Shown: positions 7,726-15,172 of the stretch, piece by piece
How the letters are laid out: each line of letters starts with the position of its first letter
Position numbering within the stretch: the first letter of the stretch is position 1
Assembly: GCA_016295455.1 (NCBI GenBank)
Contig: JAEDLE010000014.1
Coordinates: forward strand, 1 to 38,272
From: Bacteroidales bacterium
GTDB lineage: Bacteria > Bacteroidota > Bacteroidia > Bacteroidales > UBA932
Reading direction: 5' to 3'
DNA: 38,272 bases
Made by a program: the position numbers and the translations under genes
The notes under the pieces: generated by a model
Told to the model about the DNA's origin: nothing
The model's input: the letters and a program-made list of their open reading frames with translations, nothing else
The model's database searches: none

Positions 7726-8616
7726 ATGAAAGAGAACAGGGAAAAGGCCATACGGCGCGTTACCGTGCTTGGGGCCGCAGTCAATACCATGCTAACAGCC
7801 ATAAAGATACTTGCCGGCATATTCGGCAGGTCTGCGGCTATGGTTGCCGACGGGGTGCACTCCCTGTCGGATCTGCTGAGTGATTTCGTGGTGCTGGTGT
7901 TCACCCATATATCCTCCAAAGGCAGGGACAAGGGGCATTCTTTCGGGCACGGAAAGTTTGAGACCCTTGCAACCTCTCTGGTCAGCCTGCTGCTCATAGT
8001 CGTGGGCGCCAAGATGATGGCCTCAGGCATCGAGTCCATCATTGCTGTATTTTCAGGGGAGGTGCTCCCGCGTCCGGGCTATATTGCCCTGGCAGCTGCG
8101 CTGATATCCATAGTCGCCAAGGAAATCATATACAGGATGACAGCCAAGGTAGGTGAAGATTACGGCAGCCAGGTCGTCATTGCAAATGCCTGGCACCACA
8201 GGAGTGATGCCCTTTCATCCATAGGGTCGCTCCTGGGAATAGGCGGAGCCATAGTCCTGGGAGAAAAATGGACTGTGCTTGACCCGATTGTATCCTGCTG
8301 CATAAGCGTCGCCATAATCATTGTCGCGCTTAAGATAGGGATGCCGGCCCTCAGCGAACTTCTGGATGCCTCCCTTCCGGAGGCCGTCGAGGCGGAAATT
8401 GTCAGGATTGCAGAATCCGTAAACGGTGTGATGGATATTCACGATCTCAAGACCAGAAAGAACGGAGTGTCCGTAATCATAGAGGCCCATATACTCGTGG
8501 ATGCCTCTCTTTCCATAGTCGAGGCGCACGATGTGTCGAGCCGTGTGGAGGATGCCCTGACGGCACGTTTCGGACCAGAGACCCAGGTCAGCATACACGT
8601 GGAACCGAAACTCTGA
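7726..8616 (+). CDS. Cation diffusion facilitator family metal exporter
   Basis: This 296-aa inner-membrane protein has about six transmembrane helices and a cytoplasmic C-terminal domain, the normal CDF length and plan. The metal site is seen in helix 2 (ADGVHSLSD, with Asp42, His45 and Asp49) and in helix 5 (NAWHHRSDALSS, His and Asp pair). The inter-helix loop has the conserved HSFGHGKFE segment. CDF proteins exchange protons for Zn2+, Fe2+, Mn2+, Co2+ or Cd2+ and export the metal. The His/Asp composition of helix 2 leans toward zinc, but this is weak evidence. The C-terminal domain (DLKTRKNGVSVIIEAHILVD) matches the dimerisation domain. Its TGA is directly followed by the stop of the convergent Lrp gene. 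Confidence 0.93.
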   Translation: MKENREKAIRRVTVLGAAVNTMLTAIKILAGIFGRSAAMVADGVHSLSDLLSDFVVLVFTHISSKGRDKGHSFGHGKFETLATSLVSLLLIVVGAKMMASGIESIIAVFSGEVLPRPGYIALAAALISIVAKEIIYRMTAKVGEDYGSQVVIANAWHHRSDALSSIGSLLGIGGAIVLGEKWTVLDPIVSCCISVAIIIVALKIGMPALSELLDASLPEAVEAEIVRIAESVNGVMDIHDLKTRKNGVSVIIEAHILVDASLSIVEAHDVSSRVEDALTARFGPETQVSIHVEPKL

Positions 8617-9087
8617 TCAGCGCCTATGTACGGGCACGCTGTAGGTGTTCTTGACCTCTCCCATCACGAAACAGGAGTTCAGTCCGCCGATGCAGTCCAG
8701 TTCCCCGAGTATCCTCAGCACGAACTGCTGGTACTCCTTCATGCTTGAGACATATACCTTCATCAGGAAATCATAGTCCCCGGAGATGTTGTAGCATTCT
8801 CCCACCTCCTCTATGTCCTGTACAGCTTCCATTATCTTGCTGGCATTCCCGAAGGTGTGCTGCTTCATCTTGATATAGCAGAATGCCACGAAAGAGCAGT
8901 TCAGTTTCTCTTCGTCCAGTACGGCCACCACCTTCCTGATATAGCCCTCGCTCTTGAGCCTCTTGATTCTTTCGAATACGGGGGTGGGGGACAGGTGTAC
9001 CTTCTGCGCCAGTTCCCTGGTCGTCAGTGTCGCATCTTTCTGGAGCAGTCTCAGCAGTTCCAGATCCGTTTCATCCAATCTTTCCAT
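8617..9087 (-). CDS. Lrp/AsnC family transcriptional regulator
   Basis: The 156-aa protein opens with MERLDETDLELLRLLQKDA, the standard Lrp N-terminus, followed by the winged helix-turn-helix (LTTRELAQKVHLSPTPVFER). Residues about 65-150 form the RAM effector domain, with the typical GDYDFLMKVYV segment. The start at 9087 was chosen over a codon 24 residues upstream because Lrp proteins begin just before the DxxDxxIL motif. Proteins of this type bind amino acids and regulate amino-acid metabolism. The gene is divergent from metY with a 247-bp spacer, so metY is the obvious candidate target. The ligand, perhaps methionine or another amino acid, is a guess. Its stop directly abuts the CDF stop in the palindrome TGATCA. 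Confidence 0.93.
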   Translation of the reverse strand: MERLDETDLELLRLLQKDATLTTRELAQKVHLSPTPVFERIKRLKSEGYIRKVVAVLDEEKLNCSFVAFCYIKMKQHTFGNASKIMEAVQDIEEVGECYNISGDYDFLMKVYVSSMKEYQQFVLRILGELDCIGGLNSCFVMGEVKNTYSVPVHRR

Positions 9088-9219
9088 AATGAATGTCTCC
9101 TGAATATGGTTATGTGCGTTTGCCGCAAATATGGTCCGCCCGTTTCCTCGGACCGACATTGCGGATTCATGTTCTTTGAATATGGCAATTTCTCCGCTTG
9201 TTTCGAAGCTTTGTTCTAT

Positions 9220-9235
9220 TATTTTTGCAAAAATA
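9220..9235. promoter_or_regulatory. Perfect palindrome TATTTTTGCAAAAATA: -7 element on both strands between lrp and metY
   Basis: The 16-bp sequence is an exact palindrome, and each half (TATTTTTG) is an exact TAnnTTTG -7 element. On the plus strand it would serve metY with a leader of about 100 bases. On the minus strand it would serve lrp with a leader of about 130 bases. A second, imperfect minus-strand candidate for lrp (CATATTTG) is at 9126-9133. The symmetry would also suit binding by a dimeric regulator. Confidence 0.6.
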
Positions 9236-9334
9236 GAAAACTAATCCAATTATTAAAAGATGCTTGGAAGAAATCACTGCGGCGCCTAATTTTGTTCCTG
9301 CAAACTGAAACAAACAGATAAAACTATACATATT

Positions 9335-10624
9335 ATGGCAGACAGAAAATTGCATCTTGAGACCATCGCCCTCCACGTAGGACAGGAGCAGGCGGATCCG
9401 GCCACCGATTCACGCGCGGTACCTATCTATCAGACGACCTCTTATGTGTTCCATAACAGCCAGCATGCCTCAGACCGTTTCGGACTCAGGGATCCCGGTA
9501 ACATATACGGCCGGCTCACCAACTCCACCCAGTCGGTGCTCGAGGAGAGGATAGCCGCCCTTGAGGGAGGAGTTGCAGCCCTGGCGGTGGCATCCGGAGC
9601 AGCCGCAGTGACTTATGCACTGCAGAACATACTAAGGGAAGGCGACCACATCATAGCTGCGGACAATCTCTACGGAGGCAGTTTCAATCTCATCACCCAT
9701 ACCCTCACCACCCAGGGCATATCCAACACCATAGTCAGAGTCAATGATCTTGAGGCTCTCGAGGCAGCCATAAGACCTGAGACCAAAGTCATATATGCCG
9801 AGACCTTCGGCAATCCGAATTCAGATGTCACCGACCTTGATGCAGTAGCAGAAGTGGCTCATAGGCACGGAATAGTGTTCATCGTAGACAATACTTTTGC
9901 CCCCATACTCATAAGGCCTATCGAGCACGGCGCGGACGTGGTAGTTCACTCTGCCACCAAGTTCATCGGGGGCCACGGATCTTCTCTGGGCGGAGTGATA
10001 GTGGACAGCGGACGTTTCGACTGGAAGGCGAACGCCGACCGCTATCCTTCACTCGCCAGCCCGGATCCGAGCTATCACGGCGCCATATTTGCGGACGTGG
10101 CAGGGCCGGCGGCATTTGTTACCAGAATCAGGGCGGTCATCCTCAGGGATACGGGAGCCTGCATCAGCCCTTTCAATGCCTGGATACTCCTACAGGGTGT
10201 GGAATCGCTGCCATTGCGCATCGAGCGCCATGTCGAGAATGCCCTCAAGGTAGTGAGGTTCCTCGCCTCTCACCCTCTTGTTGAGAAGGTCAACCATCCT
10301 TCCCTGGAGAATCATCCTGACCATGAACTCTACAGGAAGTATTTCCCTGACGGCGGAGGTTCCATCTTCACCTTCGAAATCAAGGGCGGTCAGGAGGCAG
10401 CCTGGAAGTTCATCGACAGTCTCCGTCTGTTTTCCATCCTTGCAAACGTTGCGGACGTCAAGAGTCTCGTTATACATCCGTACACAACTACACATTCGCA
10501 GATGTCACCGCAGGAGCTGGCTGACCAGCACATTACCCCATCCACCATCAGACTTTCAGTCGGAGTGGAGCATATAGACGACATAATCGAAGACCTGAAC
10601 CGAGGCTTCGCAGCTCTCCGGTGA
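9335..10624 (+). CDS. metY: O-acetylhomoserine sulfhydrylase (O-acetylhomoserine aminocarboxypropyltransferase)
   Basis: This cytoplasmic PLP enzyme makes homocysteine from O-acetyl-L-homoserine and sulfide in methionine synthesis. The 429-aa length and N-terminal LHLETIALHVGQ fit the OAH sulfhydrylase branch rather than the shorter cystathionine enzymes. The PLP lysine is Lys209 in HSATKFIGGHG. Asp185 in VDNTFA and Tyr59 in IYGRLTNST are the expected cofactor contacts. The spacer to the divergent lrp gene contains a symmetric -7 palindrome and has long 5' leaders. I saw no clear SAM riboswitch in the leader. The TGA stop at 10622-10624 is followed in the same frame by open sequence that runs into an AraC-type fragment. 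Confidence 0.94.
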   Translation: MADRKLHLETIALHVGQEQADPATDSRAVPIYQTTSYVFHNSQHASDRFGLRDPGNIYGRLTNSTQSVLEERIAALEGGVAALAVASGAAAVTYALQNILREGDHIIAADNLYGGSFNLITHTLTTQGISNTIVRVNDLEALEAAIRPETKVIYAETFGNPNSDVTDLDAVAEVAHRHGIVFIVDNTFAPILIRPIEHGADVVVHSATKFIGGHGSSLGGVIVDSGRFDWKANADRYPSLASPDPSYHGAIFADVAGPAAFVTRIRAVILRDTGACISPFNAWILLQGVESLPLRIERHVENALKVVRFLASHPLVEKVNHPSLENHPDHELYRKYFPDGGGSIFTFEIKGGQEAAWKFIDSLRLFSILANVADVKSLVIHPYTTTHSQMSPQELADQHITPSTIRLSVGVEHIDDIIEDLNRGFAALR

Positions 10625-10633
10625 CGCAGCAAG

Positions 10634-10670
10634 AGTTGTAAAAACGTAGTCCACCTACGTTTTTACAACT
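10634..10670. repeat. Perfect 16-bp-stem hairpin repeat, copy A; may also act as metY terminator
   Basis: AGTTGTAAAAACGTAG (10634-10649) and CTACGTTTTTACAACT (10655-10670) are exact inverted repeats around the loop TCCAC. The plus strand continues with TTTCTTTTC, so in RNA it could end metY transcription. Its reverse complement shares ends, inner bases and the GTGGA loop with the element at 3818-3853, which does not follow a plus-strand gene. That argues for a dispersed repeat rather than only a terminator. It marks the exact left limit of the AraC remnant. Confidence 0.8.
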
Positions 10671-10675
10671 TTTCT

Positions 10676-10942
10676 TTTCAGGAGTGCTTCGGCAAGTCCA
10701 TTGGCCAGTTCATCAGGGCCTACAGGCTGAACGTGGCGAAGGAAATGATAAGCAGCGGACAGTCCGGGGACATGAACGTTTCAGAGATTGCATACGAGGT
10801 AGGCTTCAATGACCCGAAGTATTTCACCAGATGTTTCACCAGGGAATTCTCAGTGGCGCCGTCCATAATGATGAACGGCGGAAAACCTTCAGATGAGGGT
10901 GATGCCTCCATTATGCCTGAAGATACGGAAGAGCCCGCCTGA
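10676..10942 (+). pseudogene. Truncated AraC-type DNA-binding domain, remnant of a hybrid two-component or AraC regulator
   Basis: From about 10679 the frame reads QECFGKSIGQFIRAYRLNVA, then MNVSEIAYEVGFNDPKYFTR and CFTREFSVAPS. This is the end of the first and the whole second helix-turn-helix of an AraC domain. The string GFNDPKYF.RCF is characteristic of the C-terminus of Bacteroidetes hybrid two-component regulators of glycan loci, but stand-alone AraC proteins are also possible. Nothing upstream encodes the rest: the homology begins a few bases after the hairpin repeat and the metY stop. The only local starts (such as GTG at 10733) would give a half-domain. The C-terminal tail after residue APS is not family-like. 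The fragment lies next to a GH3 glycosidase gene, so it may be the relic of that gene's former regulator. Confidence 0.8.
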
Positions 10943-11001
10943 TGACGTGACCACCCGCCTGACGACGGGATTCCTTGGAACCGAACCTGCCTGAAACTGA
11001 A

Positions 11002-11027
11002 GACAGCCCGCTTCCCAGCGGGCTGTC
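11002..11027. terminator. Hairpin terminator downstream of the GH3 gene
   Basis: GACAGCCCGCT and AGCGGGCTGTC form a perfect 11-bp GC-rich stem with loop TCCC. It lies 42 bases beyond the stop of the minus-strand GH3 gene and beyond the AraC fragment on the plus strand, so it could serve both directions. It has no strong T run on either side. Confidence 0.6.
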
Positions 11028-11068
11028 CTTCCATACTAATCTATGATAACCAACTATATTGAAAAGAA

Positions 11069-13381
11069 TTATTTCACTCTCATCTTGAGACACTTGAGAT
11101 CCCTGTCGGATGATGAGGATCCGTAGAGTATACGGTATTTGCCTTTTCTGACCGCAAGGTCGTCCTTTACGACATCGTAGTATTCGAATGATGATGCGGG
11201 AAGTTCTATGGTAACGGTCTTCCTCTCGCCGGCCTTGAGGCTCACGCGCCGGAATCCCTTGAGGGTCTTCACGGGAGTGCTGTCGTCACCCGGACGGCTC
11301 ACATATACCTGCACCACCTCGTCCGCATCCACCTTGCTCCTGTTCCTGAGCTTTACCCTGATGCTTACGCTTTCGCCCTCACCCACTTTCCTTGCGGAGA
11401 GCCTGCCCCTGCCGTAACTGATTCTGGCATAGCTGAGACCATATCCGAAAGGATAGAGCGGCTCCTCCTTCATATACCTGTAGGTCCTTCCCTCCATATC
11501 GTAGTTCTCGAAATCCGGAAGCTGGGCGGTGGACTTGTAGAAAGTCACCGGAAGCTTGCCTGACGGGGAAACCTTGCCGCTGACTATGTCCGCAACAGCG
11601 CGTCCGCCGTCCTGACCCGGATACCAGGCACAGAGCAGGGCATCATAGTCAGCTTCGTTCTGCTCCAGGCCCATGGCGCTGCCGCTGCAGAGCACGAAGA
11701 CCACAGGCTTGCCGGTAGAGTGCAGATACTTGAGCATACGTCCTTGAATCTCAGGAAGTTCTATCTTTGTCCTGTCGCCTCCGCTGAAACCGTCTATCTT
11801 CATCGGCATCTCCTCTCCTTCAACAAAGGCCGAAAGACCTCCCACGAAGAAAATCACGTCAGCCTCTCCAGCCCTTGCCGCAAGCGCGGACATGGCCTCG
11901 TCGCTGTAGTTCTCGGAAGGGATAGGCTTTGTGGCATCGATCTCATCCTGCTGCTTCTGCCTCAGGGCGGCCGCCTCTTCCTCTGACAGGCCCATAAAAA
12001 TCTCTGTGTTGTAGCCCTTTACGGCCCTAGGGTCCACGAATGCATGTCCCTCCACGAGGTCGCAGCCCCTCTCATACATCACTTCCGCATCCGGATATGC
12101 CTCCCTGATGCCCTGGAGCACGGTCACTGTGGAAGAAGGAATGCCGTTGTAGTTGCCCAGCATCATCCTCGCGTCATTGGCATTCGGACCTATCACGGCG
12201 ATTTTCTTCACTGAAGACGGCCTGATCGGGAGCAGACCTCCCTCATTCTTGAGCATCACTACCGACTTCCTGGCCATCGAGAGCGCATTCTCCCTGTGCT
12301 CCGCACAATCCACTATGGAATATGGCAACGAGGACCAAGGAACCCTTTCCGCAGGGTCGAACATGCCAAGTTCGAACATGCCCCTGAGTATCCTGCGTAT
12401 GGACACGTCAATGTCCTTCTCCTCGATGAGTCCCTCCCTGACGGCCTCCATCAAAGATACATATGAGCTTCCGCACTCGATGTCGGTGCCGGTGAGCACG
12501 GCGCGTGCCGAAGAGGATGCCGCATCGGGGCACACCTCGTGTGCTCCTGTGACATAGAAGTCGTTGATGGCGCCGCAGTCGGAGACCACCAGGCCGTCAA
12601 AAGCCCACCTGCCCCTGAGTATGTCCTTGAGCAGGAGCTCGCTGCCGCAGCAGGGGCTACCGTCATAACGGTTGTATGCACCCATGAACTCACGCACGCC
12701 GGCCTCGGTTGCAAGTGCCTTGAAAGCAGGCAGATAGGTCTCCCAGAGATCTCTCTCGCTGACAGTCACGTCGAACTTGTGCCTGTTCCATTCCGGTCCG
12801 CTGTGCACCGCGAAATGCTTCGCGCACGCGTGGGTCTTGTAATAGTCGGGATTGTCTCCCTGGAGCCCCCTGACCACGGCCACGCCCATCCTGGACGTGA
12901 GGAAAGGGTCCTCTCCGTAGGTTTCCTGACCGCGGCCCCAGCGCGGGTCCCTGAATATGTTTATGTTCGGAGTCCAGAAGGTCAGTCCGTAATACTTCTG
13001 CCTTATGTCCTTGCTTACGGAGTCGTTGTACTTCGCGCGCGCCTCGTCGGAGATGAGGGTGAAAGCCTCCTGGAGACCCTCCGGGTCAAAGGTGGCCGCC
13101 ATTCCTATCGCCTGCGGGTACACTGTCGCCAGGCCGGCCCTCGCGACTCCGTGCAGAGCCTCGTTCCACCAGTCATAGGCAGGTATGCCGAGACGTTCTA
13201 CAGGCTTGGAACTGTTCATCATCATTCCGACCTTCTCCTCCAGGGTGAGCCTCGAGAGCAGGTCTTCGATACGCTGTTCCCTTGGAAGTTCAGGGTTGAG
13301 ATAGGTAAGCACCTGGGCGTTGGCGCCCGGCATAGCCATCATCAGGGCCGCGGCTGCGGCGAACAATTTAATCCGCTTCAT
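11069..13381 (-). CDS. Secreted GH3 beta-xylosidase/beta-glucosidase
   Basis: The 770-aa protein has a Sec signal peptide ending around ANAQ (residues 20-23). The GH3 barrel domain follows, with WWNEALHGVA (71-80), FRDPRWGRGQETYGEDP (143-159), Lys188-His189 and the nucleophile Asp268 in LVVSDCG. The alpha/beta sandwich domain (VVMLKNEGGLLPI onward) and a C-terminal fibronectin III-like domain (DADEVVQVYVSRPG) complete the normal three-domain plan. The WWNEALHG motif is typical of the xylosidase and mixed-specificity GH3 group, so xylo-oligosaccharides are the likely substrate, with beta-glucosides as an alternative. The enzyme acts in the periplasm or at the cell surface. The gene is alone on its strand and has its own -7 element at 13434-13441. 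A decayed AraC regulator lies downstream. Confidence 0.95.
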   Translation of the reverse strand: MKRIKLFAAAAALMMAMPGANAQVLTYLNPELPREQRIEDLLSRLTLEEKVGMMMNSSKPVERLGIPAYDWWNEALHGVARAGLATVYPQAIGMAATFDPEGLQEAFTLISDEARAKYNDSVSKDIRQKYYGLTFWTPNINIFRDPRWGRGQETYGEDPFLTSRMGVAVVRGLQGDNPDYYKTHACAKHFAVHSGPEWNRHKFDVTVSERDLWETYLPAFKALATEAGVREFMGAYNRYDGSPCCGSELLLKDILRGRWAFDGLVVSDCGAINDFYVTGAHEVCPDAASSSARAVLTGTDIECGSSYVSLMEAVREGLIEEKDIDVSIRRILRGMFELGMFDPAERVPWSSLPYSIVDCAEHRENALSMARKSVVMLKNEGGLLPIRPSSVKKIAVIGPNANDARMMLGNYNGIPSSTVTVLQGIREAYPDAEVMYERGCDLVEGHAFVDPRAVKGYNTEIFMGLSEEEAAALRQKQQDEIDATKPIPSENYSDEAMSALAARAGEADVIFFVGGLSAFVEGEEMPMKIDGFSGGDRTKIELPEIQGRMLKYLHSTGKPVVFVLCSGSAMGLEQNEADYDALLCAWYPGQDGGRAVADIVSGKVSPSGKLPVTFYKSTAQLPDFENYDMEGRTYRYMKEEPLYPFGYGLSYARISYGRGRLSARKVGEGESVSIRVKLRNRSKVDADEVVQVYVSRPGDDSTPVKTLKGFRRVSLKAGERKTVTIELPASSFEYYDVVKDDLAVRKGKYRILYGSSSSDRDLKCLKMRVK

Positions 13382-13433
13382 TCAGTTCAGTGTTAGTGTT
13401 ATGGAGGGCTGACAATCTGCCACCCGACAGTTG

Positions 13434-13441
13434 CAAAAATA
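13434..13441 (-). promoter_or_regulatory. Promoter -7 element TATTTTTG for the GH3 gene
   Basis: On the minus strand TATTTTTG matches TAnnTTTG exactly and is followed by CAA, like the other promoters here. It lies 53 bases before the ATG at 13381. GACA and TGTC flank it symmetrically (13426-13445). No well-spaced -33 TTTG was found. Confidence 0.65.
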
Positions 13442-13504
13442 TGTCAAAAATCCACTATGGAAGAGGACAAACAGACACAATTGTTGGAAAAATTGCCAGT
13501 CTCT

Positions 13505-13538
13505 GTCCAAAAGGTGTACAGATTGTTTCCTTTTGGAC
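13505..13538. promoter_or_regulatory. Inverted repeat GTCCAAAAGG-N14-CCTTTTGGAC upstream of the efflux operon
   Basis: Two perfect 10-bp arms (13505-13514 and 13529-13538) are separated by 14 bases. The right arm contains TTTG (13532-13535), which is followed 21 bases later by TATGTGATTTG (from 13557), a plausible though imperfect promoter for the gene at 13606. The arms therefore overlap the likely -33 element and could be an operator. The repeat also lies between two divergent units, so a shared regulatory site is possible. Confidence 0.45.
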
Positions 13539-13605
13539 CATCCTGTTTCCGAGGGGTATGTGATTTGATGATTTTCTGCACACGAAAGAGAAAACAGAAA
13601 GGAAA

Positions 13606-14124
13606 ATGAAATCAGGAATCAGAATCGCGGCACTGTTTGCCGCAATGTCATGCCTGCTCTCCTGCTCGAAGGAGGGGACTGACATCTTCAAGGGAAACTA
13701 CAGCTTCAAGACCAGCGGAAACGTGGGAGTCGAAGCCACATTCACAAGCGGGGAGGAAAGCAGTGAGAGATCCTTCGACATGCAGCTTGCGACCGAGCAG
13801 GGGCAGATGGACATCATATCCCGAAGTGAGACCGAAGTGCTCATTACCATGAACGTGCTCGGCGGGGACGTATATACGGCTCAGGCCAAAGTCCAGGACG
13901 AAGTGCTCGTCCTGGAGCCATATACCAGATATGTCAGGCTCGAGTTTCCGGATTTCGGGCACAAGAACATGCCTGTGACCATATCCGGCACGGCAGAGAG
14001 ATACGGCGACAGCATCATATTCACGTTGGCATATTCAGGGGAATATGACTGGGAGGATGAGGACCGGAAGCTGCACGCGGAGATAAACTCATCGGATGTA
14101 AGGACGGTAGCGAGGCTGAACTGA
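13606..14124 (+). CDS. Hypothetical lipoprotein, first gene of the efflux operon
   Basis: The 172-aa product has a lipoprotein signal peptide with lipobox LLSC (Cys20), so it should be anchored to a membrane, most likely facing the periplasm. The mature part alternates short beta strands with acidic turns (GNYSFKTSGNVGVEATF, GQMDIISRSETEVLITM, VTISGTAERYGDSIIF). This is the look of small Bacteroidota beta-sandwich lipoproteins, and I recognise no named family. It ends one base before the start of the RND adaptor gene, so it is translated with the pump genes. A role as an accessory part or sensor of the pump is possible from position only. Confidence 0.8.
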   Translation: MKSGIRIAALFAAMSCLLSCSKEGTDIFKGNYSFKTSGNVGVEATFTSGEESSERSFDMQLATEQGQMDIISRSETEVLITMNVLGGDVYTAQAKVQDEVLVLEPYTRYVRLEFPDFGHKNMPVTISGTAERYGDSIIFTLAYSGEYDWEDEDRKLHAEINSSDVRTVARLN

Positions 14125-14125
14125 T

Positions 14126-15172
14126 ATGAAGACGATGGGAAACACGGCAGGCTTCTGTCTGCTGGCGGCTGCGGCCGTGTGCGCCGCATCCTGCGGGAAC
14201 TGGCGCAAGCCCGCTGAGGACCAGGACCTCGCTCCGGTGGTGAAGGTGATGGAAGTGGGGGACGGCGGTCCGGGGGTGTCCTCACGCAGTTATGTCGGAA
14301 CGGTCGAGGCGGACAATGTGGTGACAGTCAGCACGAACAACCCCGGAACCATGGGCGGGCTCACGCTCAGGGAAGGCGACAGGGTCAGGAAAGGCGATGC
14401 CATATGCAAGGTGGAGTCGCAGTCCATACGCAGCGCCTTCCGTATGGCGGAGGCGACCCTCTCCAGGGCTGAAGACGGATATGCCAGGATAGAGAAGGTA
14501 TATGGCAGCGGTTCGGTCTCCGAAGTGAAGATGGTGGAAGTCCGTACCGATCTGGAGAATGCGAAAGCCTCCTTCGAGGCGGCGCAGAAAAGCCTGTGGC
14601 ACTGCACCGTGACCGCTCCGATAAGCGGAACAGTATCAAAGGTTCATGCGGTGAACGGAGAGGAGGTCGGACTGGCGGCTCCCGTGGTGACCATAGTCGA
14701 CACCGAGTCCTCCAGGGTGCGCATTGCCGTGCCTGAGAACGAACTGCCCCTGATGCGTGCAGGTGACAGGGCGGAGGTGGAGATACCTGCGCTCGGCGTC
14801 ACTCTGGACGCGGTGCTCAGCTCGAAGGGCGTGGTCGCATCCCCGCTCTCACACAGCTATGACTGCCTGTTCAGGCTCGAAGACGCAGAAGGCCTGCAGC
14901 CGGGCATGGTCTGCAAGCTGCGCATCAGCACGGGGACGGGAACTGCCCTGGTGATACCTTCCTCCGCTGTGATGACCGACGGGAAGGGACGCTATGTCTG
15001 GGCTGTCGATGAGAACGGCACTGTTTGCAAGACCTACATAAAGGTGGGAGGATACTCCGGAAACGGAATAGTTGTGGAAGACGGTCTGCCGCAGGGGCAG
15101 CGGGTCATAACCGAAGGCAGCCGCAAGGTTTCCACGGGAATGAAGGTCAGGTTATATGGCGATGAAGATTGA
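14126..15172 (+). CDS. RND efflux periplasmic adaptor subunit (membrane fusion protein)
   Basis: The 348-aa protein has a lipoprotein signal with Cys23 (CAASCGN). The membrane-fusion plan follows: a barrel-sandwich half (YVGTVEADNVVTVSTNNPG, LREGDRVRKGDAICKVES), a short helical hairpin (residues about 100-155), the second lipoyl half (CTVTAPISGTVSKVHAVNGEEV), a beta-barrel domain and a membrane-proximal domain. It links the inner-membrane pump to the TolC channel. It overlaps the pump gene by 17 bases and follows the lipoprotein gene by one base. An in-frame ATG at 14135 is an alternative start. The substrate of the pump cannot be inferred from this subunit. Confidence 0.93.
   Translation: MKTMGNTAGFCLLAAAAVCAASCGNWRKPAEDQDLAPVVKVMEVGDGGPGVSSRSYVGTVEADNVVTVSTNNPGTMGGLTLREGDRVRKGDAICKVESQSIRSAFRMAEATLSRAEDGYARIEKVYGSGSVSEVKMVEVRTDLENAKASFEAAQKSLWHCTVTAPISGTVSKVHAVNGEEVGLAAPVVTIVDTESSRVRIAVPENELPLMRAGDRAEVEIPALGVTLDAVLSSKGVVASPLSHSYDCLFRLEDAEGLQPGMVCKLRISTGTGTALVIPSSAVMTDGKGRYVWAVDENGTVCKTYIKVGGYSGNGIVVEDGLPQGQRVITEGSRKVSTGMKVRLYGDED

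Noticed and set aside
9236..9334. SAM-type riboswitch in the metY leader
   Set aside because: I could not find the conserved stems or core motifs of a SAM riboswitch in the leader.
12539..13396. A 285-aa plus-strand ORF opposite the GH3 gene
   Set aside because: It is an antisense shadow; the GH3 nucleophile and signal peptide are clear on the minus strand.
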